Counted from the first letter of the stretch, positions 1 through 6,567 are shown. The stretch: 6,964 nt of DNA from Vicinamibacteria bacterium (GCA_016650185.1 JAENWE010000045.1:1-6964), one strand, 5' to 3'. Numbers and translations are program-made. The notes: a model not told the origin generated them from the letters alone.

Positions 1-139
1 CGTGTCAATGGCGGGCAAGCGCAGTGACGAGCGACGCAACAGTATTGAACATACTGTGAGAAGACAAGGAGCGAGCACGCCCGCCAGTGGCGCGGTATCG
101 GACGTCGCAGCAGATTTCCTCATGAATAGTCCGGGCTAG
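1..139. repeat. Probable end of a dispersed IS/MITE-like element
   Basis: This stretch carries no convincing gene and differs in texture from the coding DNA beside it. It is rich in short motifs: a perfect 7-bp inverted repeat (39-45 with 51-57, 5-base loop) and an imperfect 12-bp inverted pair (5-16 with 79-90, 10 of 12 complementary). It terminates at the boundary sequence TCATGAATAGTCCGGG followed by CTAG (136-139). Read on the minus strand the edge is CTAG then CCCGGACTATTCATGA, which resembles a terminal repeat next to a 4-base target. From memory, near-identical sequence recurs at gene ends in assembled environmental genomes, but I cannot verify that here. No transposase is visible, so it may be a non-autonomous element or the tip of an IS continuing left of the window. 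Confidence 0.45.
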
Positions 140-411
140 CGCCGCCTTCGCGCCGATTCCTCCTCGAAGTACTTCCGGTAGAGAATGTCCCACTCCTCGG
201 ACCCTTCGGGGATGTTGCGCTTCTGGGTCTCGATCTTCTGGCGCACGGCAAGGTCGATGGCTTCATCGACCTTGCCTTCGCTCTCTATGAACTTGAAGAT
301 CTCCGCGCGGATGTCCTTGGGATCGATGAAGAACTCGACCAGGGGCTCGTCCTTCAAGTAGCCGATGGCCACGTGGGAAAGCTGCATCATCTTCTCTCTG
401 GAGAGCCTCAC
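136..411 (-). CDS. DUF507 family protein (second of a tandem pair)
   Basis: A 91-residue protein of the DUF507 family, whose function is not established. It shows the family pattern: an N-terminal MRLSREKMMQLSH stretch, an acidic middle helix, and the conserved C-terminal block around residues 58-82 (QKIETQKRNIPEGSEEWDIL then YRKYFEEE). The length matches the usual 90-95 residues, so it appears complete despite ending in the element boundary at 136-139. No signal peptide or membrane segment is visible, so it is probably cytoplasmic. The start is GTG at 411, which overlaps the TGA stop of the upstream DUF507 gene as GTGA and so implies translational coupling. A G-rich run (AAGGGGG) ending 7 bases before the GTG is the best ribosome-binding-like site in the window. 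The stop is TAG at 138-136. Confidence 0.88.
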   Translation of the reverse strand: MRLSREKMMQLSHVAIGYLKDEPLVEFFIDPKDIRAEIFKFIESEGKVDEAIDLAVRQKIETQKRNIPEGSEEWDILYRKYFEEESARRRR

Positions 412-686
412 AGGATGACCCCCTTCTTCTTGGCCAGTTCGCGCTTGACCTTGCGGAACATATCGAGACCGGTGATGTTGTCGCGAGCCATGGTGGACGA
501 ATGCGACATCAGGATCGCCCGAGCCTCTTCGTTCAGGGCATCCTCCTGCCGGATCTCCTTCAGGAGCGCCCCGGTGAGGCCCATCACCACCGACTCTTCG
601 TTGTCACAATCGATCCGTCCGGCGGTGGTCAGGGTTCTTATGATTTTTCGGGCGAGGTATTGGACATCCTGGTCGGTGGCGCGCAT
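408..686 (-). CDS. DUF507 family protein (first of a tandem pair)
   Basis: A 92-residue DUF507-family protein of unknown function. Recognisable features are the N-terminal YLARKIIRTL helix (residues 10-19), a charged middle, and the C-terminal RDNITGLDMFRKVKRELAKK segment ending in KGVIL (residues 69-92), which is the typical family tail. The frame stays open upstream to 827, but that extension would run into the divergent dtd coding region and adds 47 residues without family character. The ATG at 686 fits the family length and was chosen. No Shine-Dalgarno is seen before it; a GATACT hexamer lies 14 bases upstream (701-706 on the plus strand). It is the first gene of a two-gene operon whose products are paralogues of low similarity, perhaps forming a heteromer (inference). 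Confidence 0.86.
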   Translation of the reverse strand: MRATDQDVQYLARKIIRTLTTAGRIDCDNEESVVMGLTGALLKEIRQEDALNEEARAILMSHSSTMARDNITGLDMFRKVKRELAKKKGVIL

Positions 687-771
687 AGATTCGTTGACGA
701 AGTATCGCACGGCGGGCCGGACCGGATCGCCTGCGGCCTCCTTGGCTCCATCAAAACTTGGGAAGCGATCG

Positions 772-779
772 AATAATCT
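772..779 (+). promoter_or_regulatory. Candidate -10 element of dtd
   Basis: AATAATCT contains AATAAT (5 of 6 matches to TATAAT) or, in an alternative register, TAATCT. It ends 6-8 bases before the dtd ATG, so a transcript would start at or within a base or two of the start codon. No -35 with correct spacing is recognisable; TTGGCT at 742 is too far away. The call is weak on its own, but similar hexamers precede other starts in the window. Confidence 0.25.
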
Positions 780-785
780 CGGGTC

Positions 786-1235
786 ATGCGATCTGTGGTG
801 CAAAGGGTCTCGTCCGCCAGCGTCCACGTGGAAGGGTCACGGGCGGCCGGCATCGGGCCAGGGCTTCTGGTTCTCCTGGGGGTCAGGCGAGGCGACACCC
901 AGAAAGATCTCGAGTGGATGGCTCAAAAAGTCCTCAACCTTAGGATCTTTGATGATGCTCAAGGAGCCATGAATCTCTCCGTTCTCGATATCCAGGGCGA
1001 GCTTCTGGTGGTGTCTCAATTCACGTTGCTGGCCGACTCCCGCAAGGGTCGCCGCCCGAGCTACATTGACGCAGCCGCCCCGCAGGAGGCGAGGGTCCTC
1101 TATGAGTCGTTCTGCGACCGTCTGGCGTTGGCCGGACGACCCGTCCGCCAAGGCGTCTTTCAGGCCATGATGCAGGTCGCTCTCGTAAACGACGGACCCG
1201 TGACCATTCTTCTCGATTCCGAGAGGACATTCTAG
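786..1235 (+). CDS. dtd: D-aminoacyl-tRNA deacylase
   Basis: DTD hydrolyses the ester bond of D-amino acids mischarged on tRNA (and of glycine on tRNA-Ala), a chiral proofreading step in the cytoplasm. The 149-residue product has the normal family length (about 145-150). It shows the canonical start MRSVVQRV, the SQFTLLAD motif at residues 77-84, and the C-terminal NDGPVT motif at 135-140, which holds the cis-proline Gly-Pro pair that screens chirality. The preceding GVFQAMMQVALV (123-134) is also typical. The enzyme works as a homodimer in known members. The ATG at 786 is the conserved start; no Shine-Dalgarno is visible. It is divergent from the DUF507 pair (99 bases between starts) and convergent with the GspE-like ATPase. 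No key residue appears lost. Confidence 0.96.
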   Translation: MRSVVQRVSSASVHVEGSRAAGIGPGLLVLLGVRRGDTQKDLEWMAQKVLNLRIFDDAQGAMNLSVLDIQGELLVVSQFTLLADSRKGRRPSYIDAAAPQEARVLYESFCDRLALAGRPVRQGVFQAMMQVALVNDGPVTILLDSERTF

Positions 1236-1253
1236 CCGGGCGACGCCAGGTTT

Positions 1254-3032
1254 CTACTTCCCGGTCACCCGGACCAGTTCGGCGACCGTGGTGCGGCCCC
1301 GCACGACCTTTTCGAACGCTGATTCACGAAGGCTGCGCAGTCCTTCCTCTCGGGCGGTCTTTCGAATGTCGACCGATGAGGACCCCTGCGCCACCAAGAG
1401 CCGGATCTTGTCGGACATGGCCATGATTTCGTAGATGCCGTCCCGTCCCGAATAGCCGGTTTGACGACACTGAAGACAACCGGCGCCCGTTTTGAACAGC
1501 GTGTTTCCAAGTTTCTCCCGGGGAACGCGGAGGGCGGCGATCTCCTCGTCGGTCGGAAGATGCTCGATGAGACAGGAAGGGCAATTGGTCCGCACCAGGC
1601 GCTGCGCGATCACCCCCACCAAGGTGGAGGTCACCAGAAACTGGGGCACGTCCAGATCCAGCAACCTGGTGATCGAAGACGGCGCGTCGTTCGTGTGGAG
1701 AGTGGAGAGAACCAGGTGGCCGGTGAGGGCGGCTTGAACCGCGTGATCCGCGGTCTCCGAATCGCGAATCTCGCCCACCATAACGATGTCCGGATCCTGC
1801 CGCAGCACCGTGCGAAGCGCGGTCGCGAAGGTCACATCGATTTGCGGTCGCACCGAGACCTGGTTGAAGTCCTCGATCACCATCTCAACCGGATCCTCGA
1901 TGGTGACGATGTTGACCTCGGGTTTGGAAAGGTGCCGGAGCAGCGAATAGAGGGTGGTGGTCTTGCCGCTCCCGGTTGGCCCCGTCACCAGTACGATGCC
2001 GTTCGGCCGCTCGATGAACGAGAGAACCTTCTGGAACTCGGTGCCGGCGAAGCCCAGTTCTTCAATGCCCTTCATCAGGATGTCGGGATCGAAAATCCGG
2101 AGCACCGCTTTCTCCCCAAACGCGGTGGGCATGGTGGAGACGCGCAGTTCGACTTCACGCCCTTTCTCTTCGCGCTTGATGCGACCGTCCTGGGGGCGGC
2201 GTTTCTCGGCCAGGTTCATACCGGAGAGCAGCTTCACCCGCGAGACCACGGCCTGATAGACGATCTTGGGAATCACGTGAACGTCATGGAGGATTCCGTC
2301 GATGCGCAGGCGCACGAGGGTGAGCTCCCGCTTCGGTTCAAAGTGGATATCGGAAGCTCTTTGTTCAAAGGCGTAGGAAAGGATGTGGTCAAGCGCCTTG
2401 ACCACGGGCGCGGCCGCCGGATCCAGATCTTCCTGGCTGGAGGAGAGGAATTCCTGATTCGAAATATCCACGGACTGAATCCGGCCCTGCCGAAGCTGGG
2501 CTTCCGCGGTTTTGAGCGAGGTCTTGAGATCGTAGAAAGACCTTGAAATGGCCTCGATGTCACTCTTGGGCGCCACCACCTTCTCGACGCCCAAACCGGT
2601 GACCCGACGGATGTCTTCTTCCGGAAACGGAGCAAATGGATCGTGGACGGCAATGACAATGTTTCCGGCGTTCTGACCGATCGCGACCAGGCCGTTTTTC
2701 CGAGCGAAGCCCGCGGGCAGAGCGCTGGTCACGACCTCCAGATCGAGGTCAAGAGGGTTGATCCGCTGAAAGCGGAGGCCCGCCGCCTCGGCCAAAGCCT
2801 GAGTCAGTTGAGCCTCACTCATCAGACCGAGTCTCACGATGGCATCGTCCGAAGAAAGCCTCTCGAGCTTCGCCAGCTGGTCGACCTTCTCCGCTTGCTC
2901 GGCGGTGAGCCTCTTTCGCGCCACCAGCAAAGGGAGGATGTCGCGCACGGCGGCGGTCTGCGTCGTCGCTTGGGGGGCGTGCCGGCGGGTGGGCGTCTGG
3001 GGAGGGGTCACTCGGCCTTGATTATCCGCCAT
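1254..3032 (-). CDS. GspE/PulE/PilB-family secretion or pilus assembly ATPase
   Basis: This is a hexameric cytoplasmic ATPase that powers pseudopilus or pilus extension. From the ATG at 3032 it has 592 residues. The first 25 or so are Pro/Thr/Gln-rich, followed by an MshEN-type N-domain (about 30-170) and the motor. The Walker A GPTGSGKT is at 351-358, the Asp box TIEDPVE at 377-383, Walker B VMVGEIRD at 417-424 and the His box TGHLVLSTLHTND at 437-449. Two CxxC pairs (C484/C487 and C519/C522) form the zinc knuckle of GspE/PilB rather than PilT. All catalytic motifs are intact. A TTG at 3074 would add 14 residues and overlap the upstream gene; the ATG leaves a 22-base gap and is preferred, though neither has a good Shine-Dalgarno. 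No other pilus or type II secretion gene is in view, so PilB versus GspE versus MshE cannot be decided. It is the last gene of the operon. Confidence 0.94.
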   Translation of the reverse strand: MADNQGRVTPPQTPTRRHAPQATTQTAAVRDILPLLVARKRLTAEQAEKVDQLAKLERLSSDDAIVRLGLMSEAQLTQALAEAAGLRFQRINPLDLDLEVVTSALPAGFARKNGLVAIGQNAGNIVIAVHDPFAPFPEEDIRRVTGLGVEKVVAPKSDIEAISRSFYDLKTSLKTAEAQLRQGRIQSVDISNQEFLSSSQEDLDPAAAPVVKALDHILSYAFEQRASDIHFEPKRELTLVRLRIDGILHDVHVIPKIVYQAVVSRVKLLSGMNLAEKRRPQDGRIKREEKGREVELRVSTMPTAFGEKAVLRIFDPDILMKGIEELGFAGTEFQKVLSFIERPNGIVLVTGPTGSGKTTTLYSLLRHLSKPEVNIVTIEDPVEMVIEDFNQVSVRPQIDVTFATALRTVLRQDPDIVMVGEIRDSETADHAVQAALTGHLVLSTLHTNDAPSSITRLLDLDVPQFLVTSTLVGVIAQRLVRTNCPSCLIEHLPTDEEIAALRVPREKLGNTLFKTGAGCLQCRQTGYSGRDGIYEIMAMSDKIRLLVAQGSSSVDIRKTAREEGLRSLRESAFEKVVRGRTTVAELVRVTGK

Positions 3033-3054
3033 CAAAGCGGGTGGAACACTTGGA

Positions 3055-4701
3055 TCACCTCGGTCTGGAGGCAAAGACTCGATAGTCCATGGCCGGAAAG
3101 ATCGGCCACTCCGCCTCAGCGCTTGCGACCCTCTCTTCGTCCAGCGTCCCTTCCTCGATACCCGAGGCGAGATCGGCGAAGCACTGGAGATGGCCGATGA
3201 GCCTCTCCGTCGCGTACTGGACCATGGTGCCGCTCCTCATGATGAAGGCCCAGTCAGAGGACTGGGCCAGCATCAGCTCCCGGGCCGCCTGATTGAGAGC
3301 GCGGGTCAGAAGCCCGCCCGCTTCGGGGAAGCGATTGGCGAGTCGGATCATGCGCCGGGCCGCAGCATCGTAGTGCGGATAGATCCAGTCATTGGCTTCA
3401 TTGAGCCAGACCGATGCATAACCCTCCTCGCCCCAGGTCGACAGGTGCGGCGTCGTGAGCTCGCACTCGTCGAATCGCCCCAGGTATTCGGGAGGCGTGG
3501 CGGCCACCACATCTCCCCGATCGGCAAGATTTCGGAAGACCTGCTCCAAAAACTGCGGACCTTCGTACCACCAGTGACCGAAGAGTTCGGCATCATACGG
3601 ACTCACGATGAAGGGAGGATGAGGCATCACCGAACGCGCGCGTTCCGTCTGCTGGGCCCGCTCGTTCGCGAAATGGGCGGCGTGGGCGGCCACGCGGCCG
3701 AGGGCCCAATCGCGCACGTAGGGCTGTTTGTGATGGAGCGCCACCTTGCCGCTGACCCGGTGTCTTTTCAATCCGACCGGGCGTCTCGGTTCGTCCGGGT
3801 TCATGAACTCCAGAAGATCCTCGATCGGGAGTTCGTAGCCCGCATCCTTGTAGAACTCGCGGTAATCGGGGTCGCCGGGATAGCCCGCCTCGGAACTCCA
3901 GACCTGCCGTGAAGATTCCAGGTCGCGCCCGAAAAATGCGATGCCGCCGGTGGACAGGATCGGCGCCATGACGCCGAACGACGGAGAAGGCGACGCGTCG
4001 GTGACTCCATGCGCTTCAAGGAAGGAATAGCGCAGTCCCGCTTCGACCAGGAGCGTCTCGATCCCCTCGAAATAGCCACATTCCGGCAGCCAGATTCCTT
4101 CGGCGTGGTAGCCAAAGATCCGTTCGAAGTCGGCCACGGCCACCTGAATCTGCGCGCGCACCGCTTCCTCGGTGTGGCTCATCAGAGGGAGGAAGGCGTG
4201 GGTGGCCGCACACGTGAGAATCTCGATCGATCCGGTGGCCCGATGCCGCGAGAATGCGCCCACGAGATCCCGGCGGTGGGTGGCGACGAAAAGCTCCTTC
4301 AAGGCCGAGAGATCGCGCTCGGCGGCAAGGGTCGCTTCATGGAAGGCGCCGTCCTCAGAAGACGTGCGACGGGCCTCTTTGGACGCGAGCCTCAACAAAC
4401 CGTCCAACCGCCGTTGGCAGCGAGTCAGAAGCAGCGAATCCTGCATCATGGCCAGAAGGGGCGGAGACAGAGTCAAGGTGAGGCGAAACCGGACCCGATC
4501 GCGGTCCAGGTTGTCCATCATCCGGAGGAGTGGAAGGTAGGTTTCGATTACCGCCTCGTAGAACCAGTCCTCCTCGAGAAAGTGCTCGTGCTGGGGGTGT
4601 CTGACGAAGGGAAGATGGGCGTGAAGAACCAGACCCCAGAAGCCTCGAGGATCCGGCAGCGCAGCGCTCTCACCGCCGGTAGAGATCGCTGGCTCCGCCA
4701 A
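3055..4701 (-). CDS. GH57 1,4-alpha-glucan branching enzyme or alpha-amylase-like protein
   Basis: A family GH57 enzyme acting on alpha-1,4-glucans (glycogen or maltodextrin), with a C-terminal helical DUF1957-type region. The 548 residues fit the 520-560 typical of GH57 branching enzymes. The first conserved region is HAHLPFVRHP (27-36). The catalytic nucleophile is E207 in GIWLPECGY, and the acid is D370 in SPYDAELFGHWWYEG. VWSSEAGYPGDPDYREFYKD (267-286) and SSDWAFIM (481-488) are also family signatures. No signal peptide is visible, so it is probably cytoplasmic. The loop expected to hold the branching-essential tyrosine contains none (no Tyr between Y225 and Y274), so hydrolysis rather than branching is possible. 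The start is a TTG at 4701 that overlaps the upstream DUF4912 gene by 32 bases. No ATG or GTG occurs earlier than residue 61, and homologues begin near residues 15-20, so the exact start is uncertain. Confidence 0.93.
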   Translation of the reverse strand: MAEPAISTGGESAALPDPRGFWGLVLHAHLPFVRHPQHEHFLEEDWFYEAVIETYLPLLRMMDNLDRDRVRFRLTLTLSPPLLAMMQDSLLLTRCQRRLDGLLRLASKEARRTSSEDGAFHEATLAAERDLSALKELFVATHRRDLVGAFSRHRATGSIEILTCAATHAFLPLMSHTEEAVRAQIQVAVADFERIFGYHAEGIWLPECGYFEGIETLLVEAGLRYSFLEAHGVTDASPSPSFGVMAPILSTGGIAFFGRDLESSRQVWSSEAGYPGDPDYREFYKDAGYELPIEDLLEFMNPDEPRRPVGLKRHRVSGKVALHHKQPYVRDWALGRVAAHAAHFANERAQQTERARSVMPHPPFIVSPYDAELFGHWWYEGPQFLEQVFRNLADRGDVVAATPPEYLGRFDECELTTPHLSTWGEEGYASVWLNEANDWIYPHYDAAARRMIRLANRFPEAGGLLTRALNQAARELMLAQSSDWAFIMRSGTMVQYATERLIGHLQCFADLASGIEEGTLDEERVASAEAEWPIFPAMDYRVFASRPR

Positions 4702-5479
4702 GGACTCGAGCCGTCGATGGACGGGAGACGGATGAATTCCTGGAGATCTCGGGAGGGGTGAGTCCGTCGCGTTTCGATCGGACCGTGCCTGGGGCCGCGA
4801 CCTGGCTGCGGGTCGAGAGTGCTATTCCTTGCCGGGTCAGGCCGAGCGCATCTCGGTATCTGAGCAGCAACCGACCCGTCGTTCCGCCCATCCCGGCGGG
4901 GGCGTTCCCGCTCATCGACACCAAGCAAGGCGCGCTGCGGGCGACGAACTCGAAACGGCCCTCAGGCGTGGTGAAGCCTATTTCGGCCACGAAGGAAGAA
5001 CCCCCGGCGATCCTGAGGTACCGGGATCGGGTCCGCTTTCCCACATGGAACACGCTGGGCCGGCCGCCCGCGGGAGTCAGGCGCAGAGTCAACGTGGAAA
5101 CCGCGAAACCTCGCTGGCCGATCCGCGCCTTCAGCGTCTCCGTAACCGAGGGTGACATGTCCCAGGCCGCGAACAGAGTCTTGGGATCGCGGGCCAGAAG
5201 GAGCATGTGGCTCTCTCCATAGGTCGAAGGAAGGGAGCGCTGCCGCCTTGCCGGCGGAGTCTGCGACCCCACGAACTTGGCGGCTTCCACCTGGGTCTGC
5301 GCTTCAGACAGAAACGCCTCCACCTGACCCTTCGCTTTCGGAGGCGGGGGCTTCTCGATCGTCCTTGCCACACGCACGCGCGGCTTGAGGGGCGCGGCCT
5401 TTTTGCTCGGGGTTTTCGCGGCAGTTCTCTTCGCCGCGACTTTCTTGCGGACTACGGCAACGCCAGTCGGCTTTCGCAT
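4670..5479 (-). CDS. DUF4912 domain protein with basic Lys/Ala/Pro-rich tail
   Basis: From the ATG at 5479 the product has 269 residues. Residues 1-50 are highly basic and Lys/Ala/Pro-rich, resembling a histone-H1-like tail. The DUF4912 domain follows: LPSTYGESHMLLLARDPKTL at 83-102, then FAAWD, and RSRYLRIAGGSSFVAEIGF at 152-170. It ends in VLGGASDLYRR, which resembles a C-terminal signature of the family. Its molecular function is unknown; DUF4912 genes often sit beside GH57 glucan enzymes, as here, so a carbohydrate-related or regulatory role is inferred. An ATG at 5527 would add 16 residues. I chose 5479 because the extra codons are poor in G/C at third positions and because a promoter-like TTGCGT-17-GATACT ends 6 bases before 5479. 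It is the first gene of the operon, and its stop overlaps the start of the GH57 gene. Confidence 0.84.
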   Translation of the reverse strand: MRKPTGVAVVRKKVAAKRTAAKTPSKKAAPLKPRVRVARTIEKPPPPKAKGQVEAFLSEAQTQVEAAKFVGSQTPPARRQRSLPSTYGESHMLLLARDPKTLFAAWDMSPSVTETLKARIGQRGFAVSTLTLRLTPAGGRPSVFHVGKRTRSRYLRIAGGSSFVAEIGFTTPEGRFEFVARSAPCLVSMSGNAPAGMGGTTGRLLLRYRDALGLTRQGIALSTRSQVAAPGTVRSKRDGLTPPEISRNSSVSRPSTARVLGGASDLYRR

Positions 5480-5485
5480 AGACGG

Positions 5486-5514
5486 AGTATCACAAGGTCG
5501 CCGCCGAGACGCAA
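5486..5514 (-). promoter_or_regulatory. Candidate leaderless promoter of the DUF4912-GH57-ATPase operon
   Basis: On the minus strand TTGCGT (5514-5509; shares TTG with the -35 consensus) is followed after exactly 17 bases by GATACT (5491-5486; 4 of 6 to TATAAT). The ATG at 5479 follows 6 bases later, so transcription would begin on or beside the A of the start codon. The spacing is ideal for a housekeeping sigma factor, but the hexamers are imperfect. Confidence 0.35.
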
Positions 5515-5557
5515 AGGCGGTGAGCATTTTGGGGAGCGACCCCTTGGGCCGGAGGCT

Positions 5558-5563
5558 TATACT
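5558..5563 (+). promoter_or_regulatory. Candidate -10 of the cNMP-binding/DUF4388 gene
   Basis: TATACT matches the TATAAT consensus at 5 of 6 positions and lies 17 bases before the ATG at 5581, giving a leader of only about 10 bases. No -35 hexamer with 16-18 base spacing is evident, so it may need an activator. It lies in the 101-base divergent region shared with the operon promoter. Confidence 0.3.
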
Positions 5564-5580
5564 GCGCCTCTCCCGAACCG

Positions 5581-6567
5581 ATGCCGAACTCCAGTATTGA
5601 CTTTCTGACCAAGAGCGATCTGTTCGCCAATCAGGACCGGCTGGTTCTCGATGCGGTGCTGTCGCAAGGCAGTTTCGAGACCTTTGGCCCGGGCGCGATC
5701 GTATTCAAACAAGGAGATGCCGGGGATCGGCTTTACGTCATCAAGTCGGGCGTCCTGGAAGTCATCACCCAGCCGGCCGACAGCACGCCCTCGGTCACGG
5801 TGGCGTTTCTCGGCGTCGGCGAGGTCGTGGGCGAACTGGCGTTGCTGACCGGATCGCCGCGGAGTGCGACCATAAAGTGCCCGGAAAACGCGGAGCTTTT
5901 CCGACTGGACAAGGCCGTCTTCGACGATCTCATGGCGTCGCTGCCGGGCATGGCCCGGTCCATGTGTGAGGTGATTGCCCGACGGCTGGAGGCTACGACC
6001 CTCAAGTCCCGAAGAGCGGAGAGCAAGCAGCTGTCCGGAAATCTCCAGTTCTTCGATCTGGCCACGGTGATTCAGACCCTGATCGGATCTCATCAAACCG
6101 GATCGCTTGTTGTCAGCTCACCGACGCACGAGAGGGTTTCCGAGATCGTGTTCTTCAAGGGGAACGTCGTCCGCGCCGTCTTCCAGCATCTAAAGGGCGA
6201 TGACGCGGTGTTTCAGCTTTTCCAGTCGGAGCCCGAGGGCGACTTCGCGTTCACCAGCCGCGAGGTCGAGGAACAGCAACGACCCGATATCACCTTGCCC
6301 GGCATCTCGCTTCTGATGGAGTCGGTCCGCATGTCCGACGAATTGCCGATGCTGCGGGAGCGTCTGTCCGACCGGAAAAGGGTCTACAAGCCAAAGGTCA
6401 CCCACCTCGCGTGGACCGATGGTGAGAGCCTGGCGGCCGCGCAGGATGTCTTCGCCTGCCTCGAGAAGGGCGCCTCCATCGAAGCTCTCGAGAAGAAATC
6501 GGGCCGATGTTCCTACTCCGTCTACAAGGTGATTCTGACCCTTCAGGCCGCCGGCCAGTTGGAATAG
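5581..6567 (+). CDS. Cyclic-nucleotide-binding and DUF4388 (PATAN-type) domain protein
   Basis: A 328-residue putative cytoplasmic sensor. Residues about 12-138 form a CRP-like cNMP-binding domain: GAIVFKQGDAGDRLYVIKSG (38-57) and the phosphate-binding cassette GEVVGELALLTGSPRSAT (80-97). The cassette keeps the glutamate (E85) and arginine (R94) that contact ribose and phosphate, so real cAMP or cGMP binding is plausible. Residues about 152-250 are a DUF4388 domain (GNLQFFDLATVIQTLIGSHQ, then TGSLVV, FFKGNVVRAVF and GDFAFTSR). The last 60 residues look like a small winged-helix tail (FACLEKGASIEALEKKSG onward) often appended to DUF4388. There is no CRP-type DNA-binding domain directly after the sensor, so it probably works through protein contacts. 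The ATG at 5581 gives the expected N-terminus; no Shine-Dalgarno is seen. It is divergent from the ATPase operon. Output and partner are unknown. Confidence 0.9.
   Translation: MPNSSIDFLTKSDLFANQDRLVLDAVLSQGSFETFGPGAIVFKQGDAGDRLYVIKSGVLEVITQPADSTPSVTVAFLGVGEVVGELALLTGSPRSATIKCPENAELFRLDKAVFDDLMASLPGMARSMCEVIARRLEATTLKSRRAESKQLSGNLQFFDLATVIQTLIGSHQTGSLVVSSPTHERVSEIVFFKGNVVRAVFQHLKGDDAVFQLFQSEPEGDFAFTSREVEEQQRPDITLPGISLLMESVRMSDELPMLRERLSDRKRVYKPKVTHLAWTDGESLAAAQDVFACLEKGASIEALEKKSGRCSYSVYKVILTLQAAGQLE

Noticed and set aside
5..193. Minus-strand 62-codon frame crossing the element and the end of the DUF507 gene
   Set aside because: It spans the boundary of two unrelated regions, overlaps the real DUF507 frame and looks like random readthrough into the repeat.
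687..827. Upstream extension of the first DUF507 gene to 827, adding 47 residues
   Set aside because: It would overlap the divergent dtd gene, has no family similarity, and the ATG at 686 gives the standard DUF507 length and N-terminus.
1461..2546. Long plus-strand open frame (361 codons) opposite the ATPase gene
   Set aside because: The opposite strand encodes a complete set of GspE/PilB motifs; the antisense translation is low-complexity, His/Arg/Gly-rich and matches no family I recognise.
3190..4761. Plus-strand open frames (3190-3912 and 4009-4761) opposite the GH57 gene
   Set aside because: They are antisense shadows of a well-supported GH57 gene in high-GC DNA and show no domain.
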